Below the pieces are notes generated by a model. The model did no database searches and was not told the DNA's origin. It saw nothing but the letters and a program-made list of their open reading frames with translations. A program made the translations under genes and the position numbers. Shown here one piece after another: positions 63,853-64,000 of a stretch of DNA of 64,000 nt (position 1 is the first letter of the stretch; each line of letters opens with the position of its first letter). The stretch is from Desulfatiglans sp. GTDB taxonomy: Bacteria > Desulfobacterota > DSM-4660 > Desulfatiglandales > HGW-15. The stretch spans positions 1-64,000 of the forward strand of contig JAAZBV010000102.1 of assembly GCA_012513605.1 (NCBI GenBank). The letters are read 5' to 3'.

Positions 63853-64000
63853 AAAAAGGCAAGCCAGACAGTTTCCTCTTCTGCTGATGTCCATTCCACC
63901 CTGTGCAGGGTATGGGAAGGGATTTCTATATAATCCCCTGGCAGCATCTCAAGTATCCGGTCGCTCTCTTTAAATAGGATAGCAGCCCTCCCCCTGAGCA
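63846..64000 (-). CDS. Cupin-domain protein, C-terminal end (cut by window edge)
   Basis: The minus-strand frame is open to the window edge. It reads FKESDRILEMLPGDYIEIPS then HTLHRVEWTSAEEETVWLAF before its TGA (complement of 63846-63848). The LPGDYIEIPSHTLHRVEW strand is a typical cupin motif 2 (PGD-x4-P-x2-xHR). The N-terminal motif 1 lies outside the window. These small proteins may be metal-dependent or purely binding. Confidence 0.75.
   Translation of the reverse strand, partial: LRGRAAILFKESDRILEMLPGDYIEIPSHTLHRVEWTSAEEETVWLAFFY

Overview
The window looks like chromosomal DNA of an anaerobic deltaproteobacterium (Desulfobacterota). This is inferred from the gene mix: a complete tolQRAB-pal-cpoB cluster, tandem PilT-type ATPases, a GTP-dependent PEP carboxykinase, and a cytoplasmic molybdopterin oxidoreductase next to a heterodisulfide-reductase-like Fe-S protein. 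Base composition is moderate, but 16-18 kb is clearly AT-rich. No rRNA, tRNA or CRISPR array was found. The first 120 bases are the 3' end of an ISL3-type transposase.

Layout. 0.5-7 kb: an acetyltransferase, an exported O-methyltransferase bracketed by long inverted repeats, an OmpR-type response regulator with its histidine kinase, and a degenerate membrane metallophosphoesterase with a TonB-dependent receptor. The promoters on both sides of the two-component pair share one architecture: GGT boxes every 11 bp and a TATAAT 16 bp after the last box. This suggests a small local regulon. 7-13 kb: an RND efflux operon (adaptor, pump, TolC-like channel) behind a perfect 18-bp palindrome. 13.5-24.3 kb: an accessory island downstream of an RdgC-like gene pair. 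It holds a HEPN/MNT toxin-antitoxin pair, an AIPR-type phage-resistance protein, an alpha/beta hydrolase, a periplasmic binding protein coupled to a hybrid histidine kinase, and a VapBC pair. The 3' end of the second RdgC-region gene recurs at each module boundary (ends at 14653, 15895 and 23089).

24.4-34.6 kb: thiM, icd (minus strand), pckG, an acetyltransferase, a pilT/pilU-like/zinc-ribbon operon, then a minus-strand J-domain protein and GHMP kinase. 34.9-38 kb: MltD and NamZ-like peptidoglycan hydrolases and a small orphan HTH protein. 38.5-43.6 kb: the Tol-Pal operon on the minus strand. 43.9-51.4 kb: a membrane-anchored cytochrome c, an MBL hydrolase, a dipeptidase, a methyltransferase, the Mo oxidoreductase and the Hdr-like protein. 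51.5-64 kb: gltX, small and broken genes, lactate dehydrogenase, a GlcD-type oxidase, mfd, nadA, an MFS transporter and the end of a cupin gene.

Several dispersed non-coding repeat families run through the window. One is a MITE-like element of about 190 bp with four copies (13.1, 43.7, 53.1 and 62.3 kb). Others are a GC-rich inverted repeat (0.4 and 50 kb) and short palindromes. Coding functions rest on motif recognition by eye. Regulatory, mobility and system-level proposals are inference.
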